Source: DSVZ01 sp964568145
Lineage (GTDB): Bacteria; Verrucomicrobiota; Verrucomicrobiia; Limisphaerales; J093
Length of the DNA: 64,000 nucleotides
Direction: 5' to 3'
Assembly: GCA_964568145.1 (NCBI GenBank)
Contig: CAZMOZ010000001.1
Coordinates: 1-64,000, forward strand
Both the position numbers and the translations under genes were made by a program. Each line of letters starts with the position of its first letter. Within the stretch, counting starts at the first letter, position 1. Shown piece by piece: positions 35,305 through 43,635 of the stretch. The notes below the pieces were generated by a model. It saw nothing but the letters and a program-made list of their open reading frames with translations, searched no databases and had not been told where the DNA came from.

Positions 35305-36507
35305 GTGAAGAAAGCGGAGTTTGACTCCATCGAAAACCTGGTTGCCGACATCCGCCGCGGGCGCATGGTGATCCTCGTGGACGACGCGGACCGGGAAAAC
35401 GAGGGGGACCTGGTCATGGCCGCCGAGCACGTGACGCCGGAGGCGGTGAACTTCATGGCGCGGTTTGGCCGGGGGCTCATTTGTGTGCCGACCACCTCGG
35501 AGCGGCTGCAACAACTCGGCATCGAGCGGATGGTCCGCGACAACCGGGAGTCCTTCAAAACCGACTTCCAGGTGAGCGTGGACGCCGCGCACGGCATCAC
35601 CACCGGCATCAGCGCGGCGGACCGCGCCCGCACCGTCGCGGTGCTGGCTGACCCGACCGCGACGCCGAGCGACCTGGTCTCGCCGGGGCATGTGTTTCCG
35701 CTCCGCGGCAAGCCGGGTGGCGTGTTGCAGCGCGCCGGCCACACCGAGGCCGCCGTGGACCTGGCCTTGCTCGCGGGCTGCCGGCCCGTGGCCGTGATCT
35801 GCGAGATCATGAGCGACGACGGCACAATGGCGCGGCTGCCGGAGCTGCGCCGCTTCGCCCGCAGGCACAAGCTGCGGCTCGGCACGATCGAGTCGCTCAT
35901 CCGCCACCGCCGCACGCGCGAGCGGCTGGTCGAACGGGTGGAAAGCGTGCGGCTGCCGACGCCTTACGGCGAATTTGAACTGCACCTGTACCGCTCGAAA
36001 CTTGACGGCCAGCATCATCTGGCCCTGGTGCGCGGCGAGGTGGCCGGCCACAAGAACGTGCTGGTGCGCGTCCACAGCGAGTGCCTCACCGGCGACGTGT
36101 TCGGGTCGCAGCGGTGCGACTGCGGTCCGCAACTGCACCAGGCCATGCGCCAGATCAGCGAAGCGGGCCGGGGCGTGCTCGTGTACATGCGCCAGGAAGG
36201 CCGCGGCATCGGCCTGCCGGCCAAAATCCGCGCCTACAAGCTGCAGGAAACGGGCCTGGACACCGTGGAGGCCAACCTCAAGCTGGGTTACCCGATGGAC
36301 CTCCGCGAGTACGGCCTGGGCGCGCAGATTCTGGCCGACCTGGGCCTGCGCACCATCCGGCTGCTTACCAACAACCCGCGCAAGCTGGTGGGCCTGGAGG
36401 GCTACGGACTGGTCATCACCGAGCAGGTGCCCATCCGGGTGCCGGCGAATCCGCACAACGCGAAATACCTCAAGACCAAACGCGAAAAGATGGGCCATTT
36501 GATCTGA
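35305..36507 (+). CDS. ribBA: Bifunctional DHBP synthase / GTP cyclohydrolase II
   Basis: 400 residues from a GTG at 35305. The N-terminal RibB domain (1 to about 205) has VILVDDADRENEGDLVMAAE, DAAHGITTGISAADRA and LQRAGHTEAAVDL. The C-terminal RibA domain has VRVHSECLTGDVFGSQRCDC (zinc Cys), VYMRQEGRGIGL and TNNPRKLVGL. Together they make 3,4-dihydroxy-2-butanone-4-phosphate and the pyrimidine precursor of riboflavin. No FMN riboswitch could be recognised in the 272 bp upstream. It is followed by ribH after a 206-bp gap with an inverted repeat. Confidence 0.95.
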   Translation: MKKAEFDSIENLVADIRRGRMVILVDDADRENEGDLVMAAEHVTPEAVNFMARFGRGLICVPTTSERLQQLGIERMVRDNRESFKTDFQVSVDAAHGITTGISAADRARTVAVLADPTATPSDLVSPGHVFPLRGKPGGVLQRAGHTEAAVDLALLAGCRPVAVICEIMSDDGTMARLPELRRFARRHKLRLGTIESLIRHRRTRERLVERVESVRLPTPYGEFELHLYRSKLDGQHHLALVRGEVAGHKNVLVRVHSECLTGDVFGSQRCDCGPQLHQAMRQISEAGRGVLVYMRQEGRGIGLPAKIRAYKLQETGLDTVEANLKLGYPMDLREYGLGAQILADLGLRTIRLLTNNPRKLVGLEGYGLVITEQVPIRVPANPHNAKYLKTKREKMGHLI

Positions 36508-36520
36508 GCCGGGGGAACCG

Positions 36521-36684
36521 AATGAACACCACGAATGGACACGAAGGAACACGAATTCTTTGGAGACCAACAGGCCTGAAACAGCGTGGCGCGCCACGGC
36601 AACCGGCTGGTGCATGCGCCGTCGCGGGCCGGAGGGCCGAGGCCGGCCTTCATTCGTGTGGATTCGTGTCCATTCGTGGTTGAA
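36521..36684. repeat. CACGAATGGACACGAA inverted-repeat unit between ribBA and ribH
   Basis: ACCACGAATGGACACGAAGG and AACACGAATTC at 36528-36558 are mirrored by CATTCGTGTGGATTCGTGTC and CATTCGTGGTTG at 36649-36682. About 90 bp of unique sequence lies between the arms. A transcript through it would form a long hairpin. Confidence 0.75.
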
Positions 36685-36713
36685 ACACTCCGTCCCAGCC
36701 CGCGCCACCCGCC

Positions 36714-37178
36714 ATGCTCAAAGCCATGAAGTCCCGGCGCGTCCGCACCCGCGGCGGCCGTTTCGCCCTGATCGCCTCGCGCTACAACGCCCGCTTCACC
36801 GACGCGCTCGTGAAGTCAGCACGAGCCACGCTCAAGGCGGCGGGCGCGGAAATCCAGGTGGTGCGCGTGCCGGGGGCGTTTGAAATCCCGGTGGTCGCGG
36901 CGCGCCTGGCGCGGACGGCTGTGCCGCGCTTGGACGCCGTGATCTGCCTGGGCGTGGTCATCCGCGGCGAGACCGCGCACGCCGACCTCATCGGCCGGGC
37001 GGTGACGGACGCGCTGGCGCGCATTCAGTTCGAGCACGAAATCCCGGTCATCCATGAAGTGCTGCTGCTCGACAACGAAGCCCAGGCCCGCGCGCGCTGT
37101 CTGGGCGAGTTCAACCGCGGGCGCGAGGCGGCGGAGACCGCCCTGGAAATGGTCGCGGTGATGCGGGGGTTGTCCTGA
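36714..37178 (+). CDS. ribH: 6,7-dimethyl-8-ribityllumazine synthase
   Basis: 154 residues. FALIASRYNARFTDALV, VPGAFEIPVVAARL, ICLGVVIRGETAHADLIG (catalytic His) and NRGREAAETALEM are lumazine synthase motifs. It condenses the RibA-derived pyrimidine with the RibB product, the penultimate riboflavin step, usually in an icosahedral shell. The ATG at 36714 adds a short basic N-terminus; a start at 36726 is also possible. It lies downstream of ribBA. Confidence 0.93.
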   Translation: MLKAMKSRRVRTRGGRFALIASRYNARFTDALVKSARATLKAAGAEIQVVRVPGAFEIPVVAARLARTAVPRLDAVICLGVVIRGETAHADLIGRAVTDALARIQFEHEIPVIHEVLLLDNEAQARARCLGEFNRGREAAETALEMVAVMRGLS

Positions 37179-37234
37179 CCCGCCCCGGCCGGGCGCTTGC
37201 GCCGCGCCGCGCAACAGGCACTTTCCCGCCCACC

Positions 37235-38128
37235 ATGCAGTTCATCCGTGATTTGTACGCCGCCGCGCAGGGCCGGCCGGTGATCTCCTTCGAGTTTTTC
37301 ACGCCGAAGACCACCGAGGGCGAGCGCGCCTTTTTCGAGAAGACCCTGCCCGCGCTGGCGCGTTTGCGGCCCGGCTATTGCTCGGTTACGTACGGCGCCG
37401 GCGGCAGCACGCGGGAAAAGACCCTGGACATGGTGCAACGCATCCAGGACGAGCACGGCATCCCCGCGATGGCGCACCTGACGTGCGTGGGATCCACGCG
37501 CGCGCAAATCCAGGCGCTGCTCGAGGACGCGCGGGCGCGGGGCATCCGGAACATCCTCGCGTTGCGCGGCGATCCGCCCGCCGGCAGCGGCGTCTTCGAG
37601 CAGGTGGACGGCGGCTTCCGGTACGCGCACGAGCTGGTCACGCTGACGCGCCAACTGGGCGGCTTCTCGATTGGCGTGGCCGGTTTCCCCGAAGGCCACC
37701 TCGAATGCCGGGAAGGCAGGTTCGTGGACTGGCAGCGGCTGAAGGCCAAGATTGACTGCGGCGCGGACTTTGTGCTGACACAGCTTTTCTTCGACAACGC
37801 CTTCTTTTACGAAATGCGCGAGCACCTGACGCGGCGGCTCGGCGTGCGCGTGCCGATCGTGCCGGGCGTGATCGCGATCCAGGGCGCCGGGCAGATTCGC
37901 AAATTCGTGGCCCTGTGCGGGGCCACCATCCCGGCGGCGCTGGCCAGCCGGCTGGACGCGCTGGGCGACGACGACGCGGCGACGGCGGAGTTCGGCCTCG
38001 AGTTCGCCACGGCGCAATGCGTGGACCTGCTCCGGCAGGGCGTGCCCGGCCTGCACTTTTACACGCTGAACAAGGCTGGACCGGTCACGCGCATCCTGGA
38101 AAACCTGGGGCTGGCGGCCGGCGGGTGA
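37235..38128 (+). CDS. metF: 5,10-methylenetetrahydrofolate reductase
   Basis: 297 residues, TIM barrel with FAD. VISFEFFTPKTTEGERAFFE is the conserved first strand with catalytic Glu; YGAGGSTREKTLDMV, AHLTCVGSTRAQIQ, NILALRGDPP and FVLTQLFFDNAFFYE follow. It reduces methylene-THF to methyl-THF for methionine synthesis. It lies 56 bp after ribH on the same strand; the link to the riboflavin genes makes sense because it uses FAD, but co-transcription is inferred. Confidence 0.95.
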   Translation: MQFIRDLYAAAQGRPVISFEFFTPKTTEGERAFFEKTLPALARLRPGYCSVTYGAGGSTREKTLDMVQRIQDEHGIPAMAHLTCVGSTRAQIQALLEDARARGIRNILALRGDPPAGSGVFEQVDGGFRYAHELVTLTRQLGGFSIGVAGFPEGHLECREGRFVDWQRLKAKIDCGADFVLTQLFFDNAFFYEMREHLTRRLGVRVPIVPGVIAIQGAGQIRKFVALCGATIPAALASRLDALGDDDAATAEFGLEFATAQCVDLLRQGVPGLHFYTLNKAGPVTRILENLGLAAGG

Positions 38129-38169
38129 ACGGGTGCGTGGCGGTGGGGCAGGGGAGCGCGCCCGCCCCC

Positions 38170-39270
38170 TCACACCTCCGGCGGCGTGCAGGGCTGGCCG
38201 TGGGCTTCGGCCACGGCGCGGCAGGTCAGTTTGCCGTTCTGGACGTTGATGCCGGCAAGCAGCGCCGGCTGGCGGCGGCAGGCTTCCGCGAGGCCGTGGT
38301 CGGCCAGGTTTTCCAGATACGGATAGGTCACGTTGGTCAGCGCCTGGGTGGCGGTGCGCGCGTAGGCGCCGGGCATGTTCGCCACGCAATAATGCAGCAC
38401 GCCTTCCTCGACGAAGACCGGATCATCGTGCGTGGTGGGCCGGGAGGTTTCAGCGCAGCCGCCCTGGTCAATCGCGATGTCCACCAGCACGCTGCCGGGC
38501 CGCATCCGCCGCAGCATGTCGCGGCGAATCAGCTTGGGGGCCTTGGCGCCGGGCACCAGCACCGCGCCGATCAGCAGGTCCACGTCGGGCAGCAGGTTCA
38601 GCAGATGCGCCTCGTTCGAGTACAGCGTGTGCGCGGTGTGGAGGGTGATGTCGAGAAAGCGCATCCGCTCCAGGTCCACTTCGAGAATGGTGACGTCCAG
38701 GCCCAAGCCAGTGGCGAGGCGGGCGGCGTTGACGCCCGAGGTGCCGCCGCCGAGCACGACGATGCGGCCCGGCAGCACGCCTGGCACGCCGCCCAGCAAC
38801 GTGCCGCTGCCGCCGCAGTGTTTACCCAGAAAATACGCGCCCACGTAAACGGACATGCGCCCGGCGATCTCGCTCATCGGCTCGAGCAGCGGCAGGCGGC
38901 CTTTGAGTTCCACGGTTTCGTAGGCGATGGCGGTCACGCCGGAGCGCAGCAGACCTTCGGTCAGGGCGCGGTCGGGCGCCAGGTGCAGGTAGGTGAACAG
39001 AATCTGGCCGGGCCGCAGCAGCGGGATTTCAGATGGTTGCGGCTCCTTGACCTTGACCACCAGTTCCGCGCGCTGGAACACAGCCGCGTGGTCGTCCACC
39101 AGCTCCGCGCCGGCCTGGCGGTAATCGTCATCGGGGAACCCGGCGCCGACGCCGGCCTGGCGCTCGACCAGCACGTGGTGTCCACGCCGCATGAGTTGAT
39201 AAGCCGCGGAGGGCAGGAGTCCCACCCGAAATTCCTTGGCTTTGATTTCTTTGGGAACGCCGATGACCAT
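38170..39270 (-). CDS. ald: Alanine dehydrogenase
   Basis: 366 residues from the ATG at 39270. MVIGVPKEIKAKEFRVGLLP is the family start; Lys in VKVKEPQPSE and His in LFTYLHLA are catalytic; VVLGGGTSGVNAARLATGLG binds NAD. It interconverts L-alanine with pyruvate and ammonia. Compared with many Ald proteins, the Lys in FTYLHLAP-flanking regions and VANMPGAYARTAT near the end are intact. No signal peptide. It lies 49 bp downstream of a UbiA-family gene on the same strand. Confidence 0.93.
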   Translation of the reverse strand: MVIGVPKEIKAKEFRVGLLPSAAYQLMRRGHHVLVERQAGVGAGFPDDDYRQAGAELVDDHAAVFQRAELVVKVKEPQPSEIPLLRPGQILFTYLHLAPDRALTEGLLRSGVTAIAYETVELKGRLPLLEPMSEIAGRMSVYVGAYFLGKHCGGSGTLLGGVPGVLPGRIVVLGGGTSGVNAARLATGLGLDVTILEVDLERMRFLDITLHTAHTLYSNEAHLLNLLPDVDLLIGAVLVPGAKAPKLIRRDMLRRMRPGSVLVDIAIDQGGCAETSRPTTHDDPVFVEEGVLHYCVANMPGAYARTATQALTNVTYPYLENLADHGLAEACRRQPALLAGINVQNGKLTCRAVAEAHGQPCTPPEV

Positions 39271-39319
39271 GCCGGGAAGGTGGCACTGCGGCGGTCCGGC
39301 GACAAACCCAAAGCCGCGC

Positions 39320-40207
39320 TCAGGTGGCCGGCACGAAGCGCTGCAAAGCCAGCGTGGCCACGAAGAACAACGCGAACGCCGGCAGGACAAACCACGGCTC
39401 GCCCACGGTGGCCAGCAGGTCCACCAGCACGATGCCGGCCAGGAGGTTCGAGACCGCGAAGCCAAGCTGGCGCGGTTCGCGGCCGTAGGCGTAGCGCAGG
39501 CTGGGCAGGATCCAGATGACCAGCAGCAGGCTCAGGTAAAAGGCGCGCTCGCGGTAATTCGGGCCGTCCACCGCCTCGCCGTTGAGGAGCAGGGCCAGGA
39601 GGATCGGCGCGGCGAACGTCAGCGTCGGCCACCAATGCAGCGGGCCGGGGATGGATTCCCGGCGCGCCAGATAACTCAGTCCCGCCACGTACGTGCCCAG
39701 GGCGAGGCCGCACCAGATCGCGTGCCCGGCCGGCCCGCCGGCGGCTGCGGCGGCCAGCAGGTAAAGCTGGAACCGGCACGCGCCCATCAGGATTACCGCC
39801 AGCGGCGTGCGCTTGTGAATGGCGTTGTACAGAACGATGGTGCCGGCCAGCAGCGTGGCGAGCAGGAAGGGTGTCTTGCCCAGGGCGGCCGTGGCCGCCA
39901 CGCCCAGCGTCAGCCAGAGCCAGCCTGCCTGCCAGACGCGGGCCTCGGAAATCAGGCCGGAGGGAATGGGTCGTTCCTTGCGGCGCTGGCGGTCGAACCC
40001 GGCATCGAAGGCGTCGTTCAGAAACATCCCGCCCAGGTACAGGCACGTGCCGGCCGCGCAGAGCAGTCCGAAGCGGGCGGTGCTTTCCCCGCCGGCCAGG
40101 ACCCAGCCCGCGAGGCAGTTGGACCAGACGATGGGCAGATTGGACACCCGCCCAAGCAGAAGCAGGGCGTGCAGGTTCAGGGCCGGCTGTGCGGGCGTGG
40201 GCACCAT
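39320..40207 (-). CDS. UbiA-family prenyltransferase, substrate unknown
   Basis: 295 residues with about nine hydrophobic spans. The first Asp-rich motif is MFLNDAFDAGFDRQRRKERP. The second site is weak: SYLARRESIPG in place of a clear D-x-x-D, as in the EboC/UbiA-like branch. The family transfers isoprenoid chains to aromatic or other acceptors at the membrane. It differs clearly from the menaquinone-type gene at 7807, so it probably serves another product. The ald gene follows on the same strand. Confidence 0.8.
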   Translation of the reverse strand: MVPTPAQPALNLHALLLLGRVSNLPIVWSNCLAGWVLAGGESTARFGLLCAAGTCLYLGGMFLNDAFDAGFDRQRRKERPIPSGLISEARVWQAGWLWLTLGVAATAALGKTPFLLATLLAGTIVLYNAIHKRTPLAVILMGACRFQLYLLAAAAAGGPAGHAIWCGLALGTYVAGLSYLARRESIPGPLHWWPTLTFAAPILLALLLNGEAVDGPNYRERAFYLSLLLVIWILPSLRYAYGREPRQLGFAVSNLLAGIVLVDLLATVGEPWFVLPAFALFFVATLALQRFVPAT

Positions 40208-40456
40208 CCGCGCGGCGAGCTAACTGGAAACCCCCGGCACGCGCAATCTTGGAGCGGCGTCGCGCGGCCGGCGGGTCGGCTCACCTGAGTTTCAATTTGG
40301 AAAGCAGGAACTCGGGAAGGGGGAGAGGTCTGGTGAGTTCCATCTGGTCCTTCCAGAGCATGCTGGCCCGTCACTCAAGGCACGGCTCGACGGAGTCTCA
40401 CCCCACCGGATGAGCAAGAGGCAAGGCTCGGCGGAGTTTCGCCTCAACGGGTGAGT
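40208..40456. other. Gap with GGCTCGACGGAGTCTC repeat words
   Basis: The gap contains GGCTCGACGGAGTCTCACCC (40383-40402) and a second diverged copy (GGCTCGGCGGAGTTTCGCC, 40424-40442), the same module as the right half of the MITE-like units at 8928, 43333 and 54281. No gene is seen. Confidence 0.5.
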
Positions 40457-40487
40457 AAAAAAAGGCGCGGCGAAGACGCCGCGCCTT
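40457..40487 (-). terminator. Rho-independent terminator after the YceI gene
   Basis: An 11-bp perfect stem (40462-40472 with 40477-40487, AAGGCGCGGCG arms) and a 4-nt loop. On the minus strand it ends in seven U (40463-40457). It lies 24 bp beyond the YceI stop, in the correct orientation. Confidence 0.9.
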
Positions 40488-40511
40488 GCTGGCGGTAGAT
40501 CAGCTTGGGGT

Positions 40512-41174
40512 TTACTTCGCAGCCGTAGTCGTTCCCACCACCCACTCGAATTTCACGGTCACTTCATCGCCGGTCGTGATCTCGGCCATGCCCGGAATCT
40601 TGGGGGAAGGCGGGGCGATGCCGAAATCGGTCATCTTGAGCTTGGTCTCACCGCTGAACTTGAAGCGGCCGCCGTCCATACGCTCGAGGCCCACGACCAT
40701 GGCGCACGGCTGGGCTTTGCCCGCCACGGTCAGATCGCCCACGGTGTCAAACTTGGCATTGCCCGCGGCGTCTGCCTCGCCTTTGAGGACCATCTCCTTG
40801 AGCTTGTACACGATGTCCCGGTGTTCCTTCATGTTCATGGCCTCCTGCGTGATCTCGTCCATCTTCTGGCCGCTGCTGCTCTTGAGCGAACGCACCGGAA
40901 TGGCGAGTTCGGCCTTGGGATTGACCTCCTTGGTCGTGAGGCTCTTGACGGACTTCAGGGACTTGTCGGTGAGGAACTCGGGCTCCACCTCGAAGGTGCC
41001 CCGGATGATGGCGCTTTCGGCGTACCAGTCGTGAATCGAGGAGGTGCCGTCCATCCGCACCTTGCCACCCGGCTTGGAGCCGAGTTTGACCCAGGTGTCG
41101 GCGGCGACGGCGCTCGTGGTTAGCGCCAGTGCCAGCGCGGTTCCCACGGTCCAATTGATCGCGTTTGATTTCAT
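40512..41174 (-). CDS. YceI-family periplasmic protein
   Basis: 220 residues from the ATG at 41174. A Sec signal (ALALALTTSAVA) is followed by the YceI lipocalin-like barrel: GTSSIHDWYAESAIIRGTFE, AELAIPVRSLKSSSGQKMDE, MNMKEHRDIVYKL and FKFSGETKLKMTDFGIAPP. YceI proteins bind polyprenoid or similar lipids in the periplasm. It is followed by a strong terminator. The oxidoreductase gene lies downstream of neither: it is upstream (44 bp) on the same strand, so both may be co-transcribed. Confidence 0.9.
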   Translation of the reverse strand: MKSNAINWTVGTALALALTTSAVAADTWVKLGSKPGGKVRMDGTSSIHDWYAESAIIRGTFEVEPEFLTDKSLKSVKSLTTKEVNPKAELAIPVRSLKSSSGQKMDEITQEAMNMKEHRDIVYKLKEMVLKGEADAAGNAKFDTVGDLTVAGKAQPCAMVVGLERMDGGRFKFSGETKLKMTDFGIAPPSPKIPGMAEITTGDEVTVKFEWVVGTTTAAK

Positions 41175-41218
41175 GGTTTTGCTGTTTCGATGTTTTCGTT
41201 GTCCGAAAAATTCATCCG

Positions 41219-42595
41219 TCAGCCGAGCTGGAACCACTCCGGCGCAAGGACGATGGGCTGGTTTTTGTTCAGGGCTTCGTTGGCCTTGAGGACCGCCACG
41301 GTGGCGAGGTAGCCATCCAGCAACTCCGCGGCTGGCTCGCGCTTTTTGGCCTGCTCCTTGAGGAACTCGCGCAGGTCGTCCTCGCTGCCTTCGCCGTAGC
41401 TGTCCGCGAAGTCCTTCACGGCGGCGGCGAGGTTGTACGAGTTGATCAGGAAGTTCTCGAGCGCGTACTGGAGCGCCGATTTCTCGTCCACGACGTCCGG
41501 GCCCTTGGCGGCCTCCTTCTGGGCGTCCTGCTTGGACGCGCCGGCCCGGAGCGAGATGCCGCTTTCCTTGTAGAACGCCTCCTTGACGGCATAGACCTCC
41601 CAGCCGAGCAGCGGGGCGTCGGCCTCCTTGAACATCCAGGCGCGGCGTTCGCGCATCATGATGGCGCAGTCCGTGCCGAAGAACAGGCCCATCTCGCCGT
41701 CGAACGAGTTGCCCACCGTGGCCTCGTAGCTGTAGTGCACGCCGTTCGGGTAGCGGAACAGGGCCTGGATGTTGTCGAAGACGTCGCGGCCGTCCTTGTA
41801 GAAGGTCACCGCACCCACGCCCTTGACCTCGGCGGGCGGGGCGTTGAAGACCCAGTTCGCCAGGTCCACCTGATGCACGCCGAACTCGCCGACCAGGCCG
41901 CAGGACGTGGCGCTGTCCAGGCGCCAGTTCAGGGCCTTTTCGCGCTCGGCCGTGGCCGAGGCCAGCCGCCAGCTCATCTTTTTGTGGAACTGGGCGCGTC
42001 CTTTCAGGCTCGTGCCCATGACCCCCGTGCGGACGAACTTCATCAAGTTGACGATCTGCTTGTCCGCGCGCGCCTGGAGGCCGGGCTGGAAGTTGAGCTT
42101 GAGGTGTTTGCGGGCGGCCTCCGCGATGGCGCGCGTGTCCTCCATGTTGGTGGCCAGCGGCGCCTCGCAATAGACGTGCTTGCCGGCCGCCAGGGCCGCC
42201 AGCACGAATTCCTTGTGCAGGTGCGTGGGCGTGGCCACCACGACGGCTTCCACCTCCGGACTGGCCAGCAGCTTGGTGTAATCGTCGTAACGCTCGGCGT
42301 TGGGCGCGAGCGTGGCGCCGCGCTTGAGGTAGGCGGGGTAGTTGTCGCAGATGGCCACCACCGGACCGAAGCTGATCATCGAGAGCGTCTTGAGGATCTC
42401 GCGGCCCCAAGCGCCGCAGCCGATGACCCCCACCTTGACCGGCGGCGTCTCGCCTTTGTACTGGGTCGGGGCGGAGCCGGGCTGCTCCTCGGCCGCGAGG
42501 ATGGGCACGCCACCCAGCATCGTGAAGAAGGCCGCGGCGGAGCCGCCACGCAAAAAGTCTCGTCGGTTCAGTTCTGCGGTCATGTGCTGCTTCAT
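41219..42595 (-). CDS. Tat-exported Gfo/Idh/MocA oxidoreductase
   Basis: 458 residues from the ATG at 42595 (42583 is an alternative). The N-terminus NRRDFLRGGSAAAFF is a twin-arginine signal. The Rossmann fold has VGVIGCGAWGREILKTL, VVVATPTHLHKEF and the usual EKP place reads EAPLATNMEDT. The substrate domain has FGVHQVDLANW. Such secreted NAD(P)-dependent oxidoreductases oxidise or epimerise sugars and are expanded in PVC bacteria. The substrate is unknown. It diverges from the heptose adenylyltransferase gene across a 247-bp gap that should hold both promoters. Confidence 0.88.
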   Translation of the reverse strand: MKQHMTAELNRRDFLRGGSAAAFFTMLGGVPILAAEEQPGSAPTQYKGETPPVKVGVIGCGAWGREILKTLSMISFGPVVAICDNYPAYLKRGATLAPNAERYDDYTKLLASPEVEAVVVATPTHLHKEFVLAALAAGKHVYCEAPLATNMEDTRAIAEAARKHLKLNFQPGLQARADKQIVNLMKFVRTGVMGTSLKGRAQFHKKMSWRLASATAEREKALNWRLDSATSCGLVGEFGVHQVDLANWVFNAPPAEVKGVGAVTFYKDGRDVFDNIQALFRYPNGVHYSYEATVGNSFDGEMGLFFGTDCAIMMRERRAWMFKEADAPLLGWEVYAVKEAFYKESGISLRAGASKQDAQKEAAKGPDVVDEKSALQYALENFLINSYNLAAAVKDFADSYGEGSEDDLREFLKEQAKKREPAAELLDGYLATVAVLKANEALNKNQPIVLAPEWFQLG

Positions 42596-42842
42596 AGATT
42601 CAGATTCAATCCGGCTGGCGCCGGCCGGTAACGTCCGGCCCGGCCGCTGGCGGGGCTGGACTCTGCGGGCCGGACGGTGCTTTTGCCAAGGGAATTCCAG
42701 CCCGCGCCCGCGTCCCCGGCCACCCCTTTCCGTCGAATTCCGAGCGTTGGACGCAACATCCGCGCGCGGCATTCGGCGGCCCGGTGTGGGCGGACGTGTT
42801 TTCCCGGTTGTCGTTCGTGCCGTCCGCCCGCCACAGTGAGCC

Positions 42843-43328
42843 ATGAACTTCCGCGCGAAGATTCTCACGGCCGACCAGCTTTCCGCTTGGCGCGAAGCCC
42901 AGCGGGCGGCGGGCCGGCGCGTGGTGGCCACCAACGGCTGCTTCGACCTGCTACACCTCGGCCACGTGACCTACCTCGAGGCCGCGCGCAACCTGGGCGA
43001 CGCCCTGCTTGTGGCCGTCAACAACGACGCCTCCGTGCGAGCCATCAAAGGACCGGGCCGGCCGCTCAACCCGGAAGGCGACCGCGCGGCCGTGCTGGCG
43101 GCGCTCGAATCAGTGGACGCGGTGTACGTGTTTCCCGAGCCGGACGCGCTGGCGTTTCTGCGCCGGGCGCGGCCGGATGTGTACGCCAAGGGCGGCGATT
43201 ACACGCTGGACACCATCAATCAGGTGGAGCGGCGGTTCGTGGAAAGCTACGGCGGCCGCGTGGCCGTGGTGGGCGGCGTGCCGGGCCGCTCGACCACCCT
43301 GCTGGCGCAACGCCTGGCGGGCGGTTGA
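42843..43328 (+). CDS. rfaE2: D-glycero-beta-D-manno-heptose 1-phosphate adenylyltransferase
   Basis: 161 residues, nucleotidyltransferase fold: VVATNGCFDLLHLGHVTYLE (the HxGH motif is HLGH), NDASVRAIKGPGRPL, RAAVLAALESVDAV and YAKGGDYTLDTINQVE. It matches the stand-alone C-terminal half of HldE, which makes ADP-heptose for the LPS inner core. The kinase half is not in the window. It links with the lpx genes as envelope synthesis. Confidence 0.93.
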   Translation: MNFRAKILTADQLSAWREAQRAAGRRVVATNGCFDLLHLGHVTYLEAARNLGDALLVAVNNDASVRAIKGPGRPLNPEGDRAAVLAALESVDAVYVFPEPDALAFLRRARPDVYAKGGDYTLDTINQVERRFVESYGGRVAVVGGVPGRSTTLLAQRLAGG

Positions 43329-43332
43329 GCAG

Positions 43333-43569
43333 GGGCGCATCTCCTCACTTACGTGCCGGCGTCGAGCGGGCCGTAGTGGCCCAGGCGACCTCGCCTGGGG
43401 CCGTGCCGCGGGCGACCCGCCAGTGGATCGAGGTCGAAGGTCAAAAGTCGAAAGTCGAAGGCCAGAGCAACGAACCAAGAACCAAGAACCAAGAACCAAA
43501 ATAGCAGGGCTCGACGGCGTCCCGCCCCACCCCGTCAAGGCCGGACCGGCACAAAAGTGAGATGCGCCC
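43333..43569. repeat. MITE-like non-coding repeat (copy 4)
   Basis: It fills most of the 307-bp gap 43329-43635. The left end GGGCGCATCTCCTCACTT and the right end AAAGTGAGATGCGCCC are inverted copies. Internal modules are GGCCCAGGCGACCTCGCC, GCGGGCGACCCGCC, a CCAAGAACCAAGAACCAAG tract (about 43475-43498) and GGCTCGACGGCGTCCCGCCC. The CCAAGAA tract appears inserted between the two modules, compared with 54281-54470. Confidence 0.75.
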
Positions 43570-43635
43570 GTTGAGCGGTTCGGCCTGGCAATCCCGCTTG
43601 CTTGCGCCGCGCGGACTCGGTTAGGAACGCGCGCG

